Of a stretch of 64,000 nucleotides of DNA, positions 12,245 to 24,190 are shown one piece after another. Source of the stretch: Anaeramoeba flamelloides (Eukaryota > Metamonada > Anaeramoebidae); contig JANTQA010000021.1 in NCBI GenBank assembly GCA_027625915.1, positions 434,001-498,000 of the forward strand, given 5' to 3'. Made by a program: the position numbers and the translations under genes. How positions within the stretch are numbered: position 1 is the first letter of the stretch; every line of letters begins with the position of its first letter. Below the pieces are notes generated by a model. The model was not told the origin of the DNA, ran no database searches, and saw only the letters and a list, made by a program, of their open reading frames with translations.

Positions 12245-15200
12245 CTATTTATTATTTGATGATTCGAGAAAATATAATTCCCCCTTTTCTTCTTTATACC
12301 GCAATATTGATAATGTTGGACCAGATCTCCAAAGTAAGGAAATCTTTTTTTGAACATTTGGACTAAGTTTACTATTGGTTAAATGTAATAATACAAAAAA
12401 AAAAAAAAAAAAATTAATAAGAATTATTTTATCTACTAATTATTAGAAGTAAAAGAGATTTCAAAAATTTAAAATCTTACTTAAATATTTTTTGAATATG
12501 CCCCAATTTCCAGAAAAGAAATATAAAAAAAACAACAAAAAAAATTATAATTGCTAAAACAATGTTTTCTAAAAGTTTTAGAAGATCATTCCGAGCAAAA
12601 AAAAATATTAGTACCCATACTAAGTTTGGCAAAAATAATTCTCTTTCTTTGATTCGATATTTTATTGTAAATTCTTCAAATAATATATTAATTTCTTGAA
12701 CATATGTTTGGTAATATGATTGATAATCCTTTTCGTTGATGATGTAAACCTCTTTGGTGGAATTATATTCTGCTTCGAAGACTTCAATTTCCTTCTGGTT
12801 TTCGTCTTCTAATTCTAAATCAAGTTCAAAATTATTATTAATATTTTGGTTCTCTGGCTTTTCATATTCAGGATATAAATCCAAAGGGATTGTTATCATT
12901 CTAAATCGTTCAAGGAGCTTTAACCCAGAAGCCTTTGCCTTTTCATAAATATCATGAAAAAAAAAATCATTATACTCCTGATTTTTTTTTGGTCTATTTT
13001 CTTTTAAATATGTATTAAAATGACTAATAATTAAATTCAAAATTTTTTTATGTGTATTCCTACATTCTTGAAGATAAATATTCTCAATTTCTTTCGATAA
13101 TTGTTGATAAATATGCTTAATGTATAATTCATTAGAACCATAACCTATTGTTTTGAATTTAGAAATTAGAATAATAACAATGATAAAGTAAATGATAAAA
13201 AAATCTTTTTTTAATAAATGAATTAATGATTATTTTATATCAATGAAACGTAAATTGGAAAATACAATTTCTTTGATTGATAATTTTTCATTAAATTTTT
13301 TTATTATTTTTTTTTTTTGGGGAAGAAGTGTAATTTACACTCTAAATACCCTGATCCTTGAATTTCCTTTCAGAAATTTAAAAATAAAATCATAGATTTC
13401 ACAATTTTTAATTAATGAAAATAATTTTGAACTGATACAGTTTAAAATTATTCCATTAAAATTCAATTCTTTTAGTTTGTTTAGAAATATTAATCTATCT
13501 TTTTCATAGGAAGGACAGACACATAAAAAATGATCAATATTTTTGATTATTTCCTTTTTTTTATATTTGAAAGATAAAGGGCAAACTTTGTTTGAATTTT
13601 TTTTTTTTTATTACATAGCAGTATCTATTTAAGCAATTAGTAAACGTCCTGAATTTTAATATTATTGAACTTATGGGATACCTTAAATATTTTTGATTTT
13701 TCTCTATTCTTTTGAATTTTGGAAAAGTGCTGTTAGGTTTTCTTGAGTTTTCTGTTTATTTGGAAAATCGATAGATTTCACAAATAAAACAGAAAACCCC
13801 AAGAAAACCTAGGCACTCTACGACACTTGACGAAACTTTTCATTAGGTTTTCCAGAATTCAAAAGAATTAAGTTAAATCTTTGATTTTACTCTATTATTT
13901 CAAATTCGAGAAAGGATAAGCACTTAACGAAACTCTACTGCACTTTACGACACCCCACAAGAATATTTCACAGTAATAAAAAAAAAACAAAATATTCATT
14001 TAAAACTCAAAGATTTTCCTAATAAACAGAAAATTCTGGAAAAGCTAAATGCGGTTTTTTTTAATTTAAGAAATAAACCGAAAATTTCTTAAATTTTTCT
14101 TTTTATTTCTTAGATTAAAAAAAACCTAACGACATTTACAACTGGTAGAATTTAGCAACTCATTTTGATTTTAAATTTATTTTTTAAGAATCTTTAGGTT
14201 TTTTGAATTCCAAATTGATTTTATTGTTGATTCTTTGATTGAATTTTAATAATTTTTACAAGATATGGCAGAGATAATTCTTTTAATTTATTTTTGAATT
14301 TAAATTTCTTTTTATTTTCTAAAATTACCAAATTTTTCGAATTTAAATTCGGTTTTATAAATAAGAATTGGTGTATTTCTGTTTATTTTGCATATTTCAG
14401 CAATACATAGATTAATCCAAGAATTTACATAATTTAGCCTTGTTATTTTATAATTATATATGTCCAATCCATATGTTAATTGGCTTAATATAAAAGATTT
14501 AAATAGTCTAATTTTCAAATTATTTGTTTGTAAATTATTATTAAATAATTGTTTAGAATTATTATAAGTTTCTTTTGCTTTTTTCAGATTATATACTAAA
14601 TGTGGAATTTTCTCCAAAAAAACACATAAATATTTAATTTTTGATAAATATTTAGATATAATTGTTTTATCTTTATTAGGTTTTAATTCAAACTGAATAA
14701 TAATTTCATATATTGAATTTAATTTTTGATTTACTTGGATTTTACTTCCTTTTATAATTAAGATTAAATCATCTGCAAACATTTGACAATGGTTTGTTGT
14801 TGTTATTATTTTTAATAAAAGAAAATCTGAAAAAAGAGCAAATATAATAGGTGGTAATGTATCCCCTTGGAAAATATCAAGTTCCTTACCTTGGTAATAT
14901 TTTCATAAATAAATTTTGATAATTTTCTTTAAAATAAATTTTTTTATTGTTTTTCTAATTATTTTAAAACTAATTGAATCAAAATATTTTGCTATATCAA
15001 TAATTATAATATATGTTTTATTTTTTTCTCCTTCATTATTTGATTTTATCTCATTATAAGTATTTAAGAAATTTAATACAGTAATGTGGGTATCAAATTT
15101 TTTTCTAAAAACCAAATTGCGTTTTATGAATAAAACTCGAAAAATGGTTCAATTAATTTGTATAACATTTTTAAAAATAATCTTGGTAGACTTTTATTAA

Positions 15201-17275
15201 TTGAAATTGATCTATAATTTAGAGCTACTCTTTCATTTGCTTTTTGATGAATAAATAAAATTTACCTTTTTTTAATATATTTAATTGTATTTTCTCCGTC
15301 CGTAGGATTGATTAACCAATTATTAAATATAGTTTTAATTTTAATGAAAAAGTTTTTATAATTTTTATAATTGATTGATTTGAAGTTTTCCTCATCAATA
15401 ATAAAATTTTAATTATCAATTTTTTGAAATCCTTTTACTGATTTGTTTTTTAAATATTTAATTGTGTTTTTGATTTTTTCGATTGGGAAAAATATATCGA
15501 TTTTAAACCTCTTTTACATTATTTATTTTTTAAATTTTTTATAGAATCTAAAATCTTTTTACTTGGTTCACTCAATTGAATTTTTTTAATATAACCAAAA
15601 TATTCTTCAATCATATTTTTGTTATTTCTAATCATTTTCATTTTTTTAGTCCTGATTAAATTTATTTTTTACTAAAAATTTTTGTTTTCATTATATTCAA
15701 AGTTTATTTCTTGAATAAATTTATTTCAAGATTCTTTGTTGATTTTTTTAATGAGATTAATTAAATTCGGATTATTGAAAAGGTTCTTTATTAATGGTGC
15801 AATTTTGTAATCAGTTTTTTTTTCTTTATAAATTATATCTTTATATTGGTTAAATTGGGTTTTAGATTTTTTTTATTGTTTGAATAATTATTTTTTGATA
15901 AAAATATTTTATAAATTCTTTTTGATAGTTACCATGATTTGAAATTTTATATTTTTTAATATTCCAATCTGTTTTAATATTAATATTATTAATAATCATT
16001 TTATGACCGGTTAGATTATTTTCTATTGATCTTGACAAATAAACATTTTTTAATGTTTATTCTGTGTTTATTTATCATATCTGAAACAATTTGCAGACAA
16101 GTATAATTTCTTATGTTACTATTAAATCTAATAATGGTTTCTTTTCTATGAAAATTACTCTTTAAAATAAAAATAAATGATAATTCATTATTATTATTAT
16201 TTTATTATAAGCGGATATGATGTATAGAAAACAGAGGAAATATATTTTTTTATCAAAATAATTTATTATTGTATGTGATTTATAATTCTTCAAATAGGGT
16301 AAAGTAAAATTCAAATGTTATCAAAAAAAAAAAAACATATTTTTTTTAATAATATATTTTAAACTAATATTAGATTTAATGTCGTTTAATTTACCCTTTA
16401 CTTAAAAATACCAATGATATCTTACCAACTAAAAGTAAAAAAATTAAACATAAAAAATGCAAACAAGATGCCTTAATTTTTTGAATTCATAAATATGTAA
16501 ATTGTTAAGTTAAAATAAATGTTATATTATTCATTAAAAAAATAAAAAAAAAAGAAAAAAAAAATTACCTTTTAAAGTTTCTAATATATAATTAAAACAT
16601 TTTTTAAAATTTTTAATATAGTTATTAAATAGTTTTGTTTGAAAATCGGTGTTGAGATTTTTAAACAATGGCTTTATTGTTGGTATTATCCTGTTCGATA
16701 ATTCATTGAAAAAAATTTCACTAACACATTTGATTCCTTCGCTCCTCCTAATTTCAATTTCTGTATTCATCATTTTTTGAAGTTTACCGAATTCTGCTTG
16801 ATATTGCCAATCCATATTCGGCAATATTGAATCCTTTGCCTTTTGTGAAAATTCATTTGAAAAATTATTAAAAATATTTTTTGAATGTTTTTGATATGAT
16901 GCAGATAATAATTTAGTTGGGAAATATTTATCTAATTGCTCAATGAATTTTTTAAATGTGGCTTTAGATAGTAATTCAATTTGTTTTTCAAATGGTGATC
17001 TTAATTGATCATAGAATTTAAAAACAATTTCGTCAATTTTATTTTGTGCAATTTGTTTATCGTAGCCTCTTGATTTTAAGTTATAAAATTCTATTTTAAT
17101 TATTTTATTTTTAGAATAAATTTAAATTATTAGATTTTATAAAAAAAAAAATTTATTATAACAGAACAAGGTCATTTACAAAATTATTTTTATTTTTTTT
17201 ATTTTTATTTTAATCATAATAATCTATATTTAAAATAAACTCTATTTCAAAAATTGTAACTCTACCTGAAATAAT

Positions 17276-17308
<33 letters not shown>

Positions 17309-20300
17309 CCTTTAGTATTCAAGAACAACAAATAATTAAAACTGATTAATAATTTATTTTTAAATCATTCTAAATATATAAAAACCCGATATTTTAAAAA
17401 CTAAAAAAAAGTGAATCATTAACTAAAAAAAAAAAATAGAGTCACAATTTTTTAAAAGAGCATTACGTATTTTTTATTACTAAAATTTCACTGAAAAAAA
17501 AATGAACAAGAAGATTTTTTGTTAATAATTAAATTCATTTTAAAAGACATTACATAATCTCAATTTTCTAAATGATTATTTGTCTTTTGGAAGATCTTTT
17601 TTTTTTTTAACTTTGTTTTTTAAAAAAAAAATACAAAAGAAAAAAAAAAGAGAGAAACCAAAGGAAAAGTAAAAATAAGAAAAATCCTCAAAGGAAATAA
17701 GAAAAAATTAAAAAAAAACAAAAAGAAAAAAATTTGCAGAAGTTAGTATGAAAATAATGAAAATCAGAAGAAATGATTCTGATCCAAAAATTTGAAAATA
17801 TTTTTTTGGATAAGAATACTGAAATAAAACCTAAAAACAACTTCCATTAAAATTATAAAACGAGTCGAAATTTTTGAAAAATAACTTAAATTGTATTCAA
17901 AATCTAAGAAAATTTTTTAATTCTCTTCAAAAGAATCAATATTTTAGACAATTTTTACAAATAGATAAAAATTAAATATCTGAAATAATAAACAATTATT
18001 TAATTAAAGTGATAAACTATAATCAAAATAATGTAATGGAATTAAGAACCCTCCAAATTAATTATTCAAATTTTGAAAACCTAAAATAAATTTGAAAATT
18101 AAATAAAAAAATTGGCATTATTTAATAATATATTTATATATAAATATAAAAACTTTGTTTCTGTCAACAGTGGCAAAAAAAAAAAAAAAAAAATGATTCA
18201 AATACTAATTAATGTTTTATAATAGACCGAGTAAGAACAAAATAAAAATAAATAAAATAAAAGACACCAAAGAATAGTTGATAACAGTACGAAACAAAAC
18301 TAATAAATCAATATATTTTCTGAAAAAATTGGAAAACTCAGATTCTTAGTTACCTTTGAGAAAAAAAATAATTTTCATTTTTATCTTTTTTTGAATTTCC
18401 AAAGAAAATTCTAATAGAAATCAATATGATTTTTTACAATTATTTTCACTGTTTCATTAACAATGAAATAACACGTTTTTACTTAGTAACCATAGATCTT
18501 TGAATAAAAAAAAAATTTGAAAAATAAATTAAGTATCAAAAAAAATCAAAAAAGAAAAAGAACTAAAAAGTAAAATGCGAAAAAAAGATTTCAATTTTGA
18601 AATTTCTAATTAAATTTTTTAATCTAATATTAGTTCAAAACCTTTAAATATATATAATACATACATTAAAAATCAACTCCAATGACTGAAAAATAGTTTA
18701 TATCGTATATTTAATATAAATTGTTTTCAAATTGAATGAAATACGCTTATTCATAATGTTTTTTTGAAATTTATTAAAATAGAAAAAAAGTATTTGTTTA
18801 CAAAGAGGTATTTTGATTTGAGATTTTTCCAAAAAAATAGGGAATTTTTTTTAGATATTTCAAATAGTATATTCTTTTAAGTTTTTCTATTTGAAAATTG
18901 GTAATATCAAATTAAGTTGAATATTATTCTATATTGAATTGTCTATTAGAGTTGGATTTCAAAATATAGTTTATCAAAATATTTCCAAAAAATCAAAAAA
19001 ATTATTCAAAAATATTACTTTTAATTTGAACAAAACGAGTCAACGATCAAAATTAATAAAAAATGCGCATTATGGTAAGTATCCAAACGATTCTTTAAAC
19101 AATAAAATCCAGTTATAAGTTTTTTTTAACTATTTGAAAATTTATCAGATTAAAAAAGTCCAGAAAATGAAACTTTTGATCAAAATGAAGAAAAAAAACT
19201 ACCACCAATTTTCATACATAAAAAATATCATCAAAAATTGATGATCAAAAACTTCCATATCTTTTATCCAAAACTATGTCTTACAAACAAATAAATTGAA
19301 TTATTATTATGAATAACCAAATGATATAAATAAAAATCTTGAATATTCTAAAAGTTGTATTTGAAAATAGTTTAATAATAATATATTTTAACATAAATTT
19401 ATTCCTAATTTTTAGGAAATAGATTATGGATTGTGGTTAAATTTGAAATTATTGGAAAATTTTTTTGGGATAATTTGAAAATAATTTAATTATCTTTGAA
19501 CATTTTTTTTTGTAGAGAAAAAATTCATTTTTTAACCATAATTACTTTTTTAATTGAGAAAAAAAAATTAATTTGTAATTTTTTTTTTCAAAAGTTATTT
19601 AATAAATAGTTGAAAAAAAGATAACTTTTGAAATTTTAGTAACAATTGAATAATATGTGAAAAAAGATAAAAATTATGCTTGTTTACTTCATCTATTTAT
19701 GATTTGCCAATAAATCTTTTAGGAAAAAATTATAAATAAATAAAAATAAATCAATTAATGATAATAAAAAAAAAATTTCCATTTCTATTGTATCTTGGAT
19801 TAAATGAAGATTAAATAGCAAAATAATGATAGATTTAATTTCGAAAAAATGAATGGTATTTTTTCTTATTATTAAATATATTTTTAAAATGAAAATCAAA
19901 GGATAACCGACCGATAAAACATAACTTATAAATGTAGTTTTAATACAATTCAAGAAATCTTAGAATTAATAAAATTTTAAGATAAAGAAAAATATATTAA
20001 TTTAATCTTTCCAGAGAGAAAATCGCAAAAAAGTGAATTTTGAAAAAAAAAAAAAATATAATAAAAAATTTGTGAAAAATAATAAATTCTTACGGATTGA
20101 ATCCTCAATTAAACCTTGCATTGTTTCTTTTAATTGGTCTATAATCGTGTTGTTATTTAATGGCTCAACTATTTCTGATTGAAGATTTGTTAAAAAGAAT
20201 TCCCAGGTTTCTGTTTTAAAAACTTCGCATCGAAATAAAGAGAGCATTTTTTTTTCAGAGGGGATATCGATTTCCTTATTCTCACTAACCTTTTTCCAGA

Positions 20301-23017
20301 TGTTTTGTATAAACAGTAATAGCCCATTCCCAGGTACACCTTTGTGGTATTTCTTTTTAAAGAAATATTTTGGATTATTTTGATTAATAAAATATTTTTT
20401 TATCTTATTTACACCCCTGAGAAATGCTTTTGGTTTCACGGCCTTGTGATGAAATTGTAAAGCGATTGAATCAAAAAGATCTTTAAATTTTTTATTTTCA
20501 AAACGTTTTGGTTTATCTATTTCATTCCAAATTTTATTAATATTTTCATTAATTTTATTATTCAGCATCGAAAATTTAATCCTCCCACTATAATCCCTTA
20601 CAGCAAAAATTATTGAGGTTTTATGGCTAAAAATTGTAATAAAGAAAAAAAAAAAGGGGGGGGGGGGTAAAAACAAACAAATAAAGACATATAAAAAATT
20701 TTAGTAATAATAATAATATATGAAATTTTAATGTAGATTTTTCTTTTGTTTTTTTATATTAATCCTCTATTTTAAAATTTTGTTAATATTTCTGAAATAA
20801 AATAAGATTATTAATCTTTTTCATTTTTATTTTTAATTGAAGATGAAATTAAGGTTAAGCACAGGGCTTTATCATCATCTTATATTAAGATCAGGAGTAA
20901 TTATTATTATGTTTTTTTTTTTTTTTTTTTGTATTTAAAATTAAGAAAAAAACAAACAGATGTTTTTTATGGTATAATAATTGTGAGAAAACAGTAAAAC
21001 GATAAAAAAAGTTCAGCAAGATTTTTAATTGTAAATATTAATAGAATTACAGAAATCACAGAAACCTGAAAATGAAAAGTTACTCTTGCTGAAATAATCA
21101 GTATAGGTTTGGTAAAATGCCTGTTTCAAAATAAAAACCGTTTTTCCTTTTTCTTTAAAACCTACACATCAAATGATCTACGAAACCAGAAGTAAATCAT
21201 AAATAAATGCCATATTGGTTTCTAGAAGTTCTACTCTTAAAAAAGAAATTCTAAAGAAAAAGGAACAAAATATAAAATATTTCTCAATTAATAGAGATAT
21301 TTTTGAGATAATTTTTGTTCATATAAAAAACAAAAATTATGAAAAATTACGAAAAAATTTAAATAAATTCTTTTAATAATTTATAACATTCTCAAAATAT
21401 CAAGGAGTTTACCTTCAAAATATATTTTACTAAAGATATACTATTGGATAATTAACCAGATGTTGTATCAGAACTTGAAGAAGAAAAAAGCACGGCTTTT
21501 AATTTGAGACAAGTGTTTTATGCTCTGAACACGGGTTGTTTGACCCACTGTAGATTAATTAATAAAAGAAAAAATAAATGAATTAATTACAAATAAAGTA
21601 TTAAACACAATAACAGTTTTTATATTACTATCTTTTGGTCTGGGTTTTTTCTTTGATCGGTCTATTATTAAAAATTTATTCAAAAAATTGACTATTTTTG
21701 AGATCTCCAAAGCAACGAATAATTTCAATAGAAAAGGATATATAAATTGTGTTTGTTGATTTTGATTGCTAATAACATAATGAATTATTATTTATCGTTA
21801 ATTTATTTCTTTTTTCTTCTCTTAGTTGATTTTACTTTTTGTTTTCACAAATGTTACAATTAAAAACTATTTGAACTGTTTTTCCTTTTTTACTATTTTC
21901 CAATGGTTACTGGTATTTGAACAGCAAACAGGAAATAAGTTTCACTTTATCTTCTCTTCTCTTTTTATTTTTGTTTTTCGCGTTATAAAGTTTTCATTCT
22001 GACTTAAAAAACAAAGATAATGTGAATCTTTATTAAACACTCAACTGGAGTTTTGAAATTCCAGTGAACTAAAGTTTGAAAGATTTCTTTGCAGATAGAT
22101 TATTTCGAAATGAAAAAAAGAAAAAGAAGTATAAATTTTTTCTCAGTTAATTCTGAAAACAACAAGAAAGAATTTGACAAAAAGTGTTTATTTTATATTA
22201 AAATGTGCAATCCATTTTTCAAATTATTACAAAAACACACCTTGTTGGTTTTGTGTTCTTTTTGATTTTTGGGTAATTTTAAAAAAGTGTAGGTAGGTTG
22301 GTAAGAACTTTAGTGAAAAAAATTAAAAATTTTTTAAGAAAGGAGAGAATATTTACTTTTCATAATTAAAGATCTTCAAGCTTACTTCTAAGACATTCTT
22401 CAAAAGGTGATAATTTGATGCACGGTATCTTCCAATATCATGCTCCCACAAGTTGATGATCAACAAATCTGAAAGTGCAAGTGTGAATAAAGATGTTTTC
22501 ATTGAGAAATTCTATTAATAAAAAAAGAAAAAGAAAAGAAAAGAAAACAAAATAAAAAAAAACGAAAAAGTTTTGAGACATTTAACCATAGACAATATTA
22601 ATTTTAGTTGTTCATTTGCTCTTTAAAGGTTGTCATTCAAATTAGTTTTTTTACTTCTTGTTCGTTGGCTCGAAAATCTGAATCGTTTCCTTCAACATCG
22701 ATAATTAATTTTGAGTGATCTTCGGATTCAGCAATCCAAATACCTTTTGTTGTCCTTGAAGAATGTATATTTGGCTTATCAGTTTTGAGGTTTGTACCAA
22801 AAATAAGATTTAATAGTGTGCTTTTGCCTGATCCACAGCATCCGATAATCCCTACAATACCATAATTTAATCCTTTCGAAAAAACATTCCATTTCGAAAT
22901 TTGTTCCAGGTTGTTGGAATTGAATTCACCTTCTTCTGTAATTAATTGGAAAACCCGATTGTTGTTTGTGTTTTGGCTTATTAGTTGTTCTCTTTTTTTT
23001 GGTTTGATTTGGTTCAT
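12245..23017 (-). CDS. sey1: Sey1/RHD3-family dynamin-like GTPase, six exons over 10.8 kb
   Basis: Membrane-anchored GTPase that fuses ER tubules (Sey1 of yeast, RHD3 of plants, atlastin-like). Exons: 22655-23017, 22357-22511, 20094-20626, 16569-17090, 12481-13144 and 12245-12371; all five junctions are GT-AG and keep phase, giving 787 residues, the usual family length. Visible motifs: P-loop GCCGSGKS (59-66), RTTKG switch region (88-92), DVEG (107-110), the family's LIINLWEHDIG stretch, and the RD guanine-recognition motif in FAVRDYSG (183-184). A long helical middle domain follows, then the C-terminal FLPNLVWVLIFFFARND signature (from about 695), a helical hairpin in the membrane and a 42-residue cytosolic tail ending in TAG. 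Introns are 143, 1730, 3003, 3424 and 109 bases; the three long ones hold transposon debris. I see no disabling change. Confidence 0.93.
13330..16210 (-). mobile_element. Degenerate LINE (non-LTR retrotransposon)
   Basis: On the minus strand the reverse-transcriptase blocks appear in order: NYRSISI (near 15220), QFGFRKKFDTH (near 15110), motif A IIIDIAKYFDSI (near 15010), motif B QGDTLPPIIFALF (near 14865) and motif C FADDLILI (near 14780). These are followed by the thumb-like LKPNKDKT region and a LTYGLDIYNY segment. A zinc-knuckle-like tail (CPLSF...DHFLCVC) lies at 13600-13500. A possible end of an endonuclease domain (ISNHGNYQ) is near 15930. The reading frame shifts several times, so the copy is dead. 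The clade was not determined. Both outer limits are approximate. Palindromic modules at about 13690-14220 split thumb from tail. Confidence 0.8.
13690..14220. repeat. Modular palindrome family P, site 1 (inside the LINE)
   Basis: A chain of imperfect hairpins. 13733-13812 pairs a TTAGGTTTTCTTGAG arm with an AAGAAAACCTA arm around TTTGGAAAATCGATAG. 13848-13915 pairs a TTTTCCAGAATTCAAAAG arm with a degenerate partner. 14040-14135 pairs a GCGGTTTTTTTTAATTTAAG arm with a TTAGATTAAAAAAAACC arm. Between them are ACTTAACGAAACTC and CACTTTACGACACC spacers. The same modules recur at four other sites in this window. Confidence 0.7.
17091..18220. other. Sey1 intron 3, acceptor-side part
   Basis: AT-rich intron sequence with a (TA)n tract at about 17286-17309. 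No gene is supported. Confidence 0.5.
18221..18740. repeat. Dispersed repeat R1, copy 2 (in Sey1 intron 3)
   Basis: Aligns with 600-1140 over about 500 bases in the same orientation, with many substitutions and small gaps. It is non-coding. Confidence 0.6.
18821..19424. mobile_element. M2 MITE, copy 1 (about 604 bp, in Sey1 intron 3)
   Basis: The ends resemble those of the better-preserved copies at 27634-28221 and 48079-48662: left AGATTTTTCCAAAAAAATAG, right GGAAATAGAT followed by TA. Internal blocks are shared (GGTAATATCAAATTAAGTT, CAAAATATAGTT, ATCAAAAATTGATGATC). This is the most diverged of the three copies. Confidence 0.6.
19425..20093. other. Sey1 intron 3, donor-side part
   Basis: AT-rich sequence up to the donor at 20093. 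A minus frame at 19953-19693 has no recognisable domain and lies wholly within the intron. Confidence 0.5.
20627..21549. other. Sey1 intron 2, acceptor-side part
   Basis: Contains a run of 13 G at about 20655-20667, close to the acceptor, and otherwise no recognised feature. Confidence 0.5.
21550..22010. repeat. Dispersed repeat R2, copy 1 (in Sey1 intron 2)
   Basis: Aligns with 61240-61610 in the same orientation. Shared blocks include GGGTTTTTTCTTTGAT, TTGACTATTTTTGAGATCTC and TTGATTTTACTTTT. It is non-coding; ends not defined. Confidence 0.6.
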
Positions 23018-23554
23018 TCAATCAGACAAGAAAAATACAAAAAAAAACGTTTTCAAGATAGGAGAAAAAAATAAAAACAAAGATTAAAAAATGATTTATT
23101 TATTCTATTACCAAGTTAATGGCTTTGATATTAATATTTTTTCAATCTCTATGGGTTGGAGGTAATCATTGTTTGAATGGTAAATCAATATTGTGATTGA
23201 AAATATTCAAAACTGGATCACCAAATTATTTTTTTTTTAAAGTCTCTTGTTTCAATTGAAAATATTCCCGTTAAAGATCAATTTTTCCAATTCCCCATCA
23301 ATTAGACTGGAAAAGAGAAAAACAAAAACTATATGGTCAATTCTTTTTTCCAAAGAGGACTTAGATCAAAATTATTTATTTGAGAATAAAATCAGAAAAA
23401 ATATTCTTTTTCATTTTGAGTTGTTTTTTCAAAGATTAATTTAAAAGTAAAGATTGTAATTTGATTGATTATTTTATTTGTTTCTTTTTTCTGTTATACA
23501 TTGAGTGAACTAAGAACCTTAAATAAAGGTAAGATTACAGAATTGAAAAAAGAT
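23018..23554. other. Upstream flank of Sey1
   Basis: Presumed promoter side of Sey1. No clear promoter motif was identified, and no gene is supported. Confidence 0.4.
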
Positions 23555-24190
23555 CTTTAACAGAAATTTGATCTTGATATCAGAGAAAAAAATTGTACAA
23601 TTGGTTTTAATTGTAAAATTGTAGTAAATGTATTAACTGTTGAGAGAAAAATGTTGGACAGAGAAAAATAATTGGACCGCAATTTTAATTGTGAACATTA
23701 CTGAAAATGATTTTTAATTTCAATCGTTTGTGAAATAACTAAAGAAAATAACATACTCTACTTCTTAGAATAAGGATTAATGGAAATCTACTTTTTCAAA
23801 ACCTTATTTCTTATAATGTAAAGCAAGTTTAAAAATTACCATTTTCAGAATTAATAGTAAACTTTACTCGAACTTGGATTAATGTTAAAATATCATGATC
23901 TACTTAAGTTATCAACCATTCAAATGATTATTCTACACACACCACATATTAATAAACTTGTAACACATTTAAACCTGTATTTATATAAAAGTCAACTAGT
24001 TATCAATAGGATTTGACTTTCAATTTCAGTAATGTTCTCAATTAAAAATGGTGTCCAACCATTTTTCTGGTTCCAACATTTTTCTCTCAACAGTAATTTA
24101 CAAATAGTTTTAATGTCTTTTTACATTCATTTTAAAACCAAAATCAATTTCAAGAATATGACTGATTACTGTAATAAAAACAAAATTAAA
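23555..24190. repeat. Fold-back element F3
   Basis: An inverted repeat. The arm around 23620-23720 (ACTGTTGAGAGAAAAATGTT, then an AATTGGACC block, then GAACATTACTGAAA) is the reverse complement of 24020-24110 with scattered mismatches. The pairing weakens outward to about 23560 and 24190. The loop is about 300 bases. No coding content; a plus-strand open frame at 24032-24403 overlaps one arm and is not credible as a gene. Confidence 0.6.

Larger units (their letters stand above)
13145..16568 (-). other. Sey1 intron 4, 3.4 kb
   Basis: This intron lies between the exon ending TTAAAAG and the exon starting GTTATGGTTC. It is mostly a LINE in the same strand sense as the gene, itself interrupted by palindromic modules. 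About 360 bases (16211-16568) next to the donor show nothing recognisable. Confidence 0.85.
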
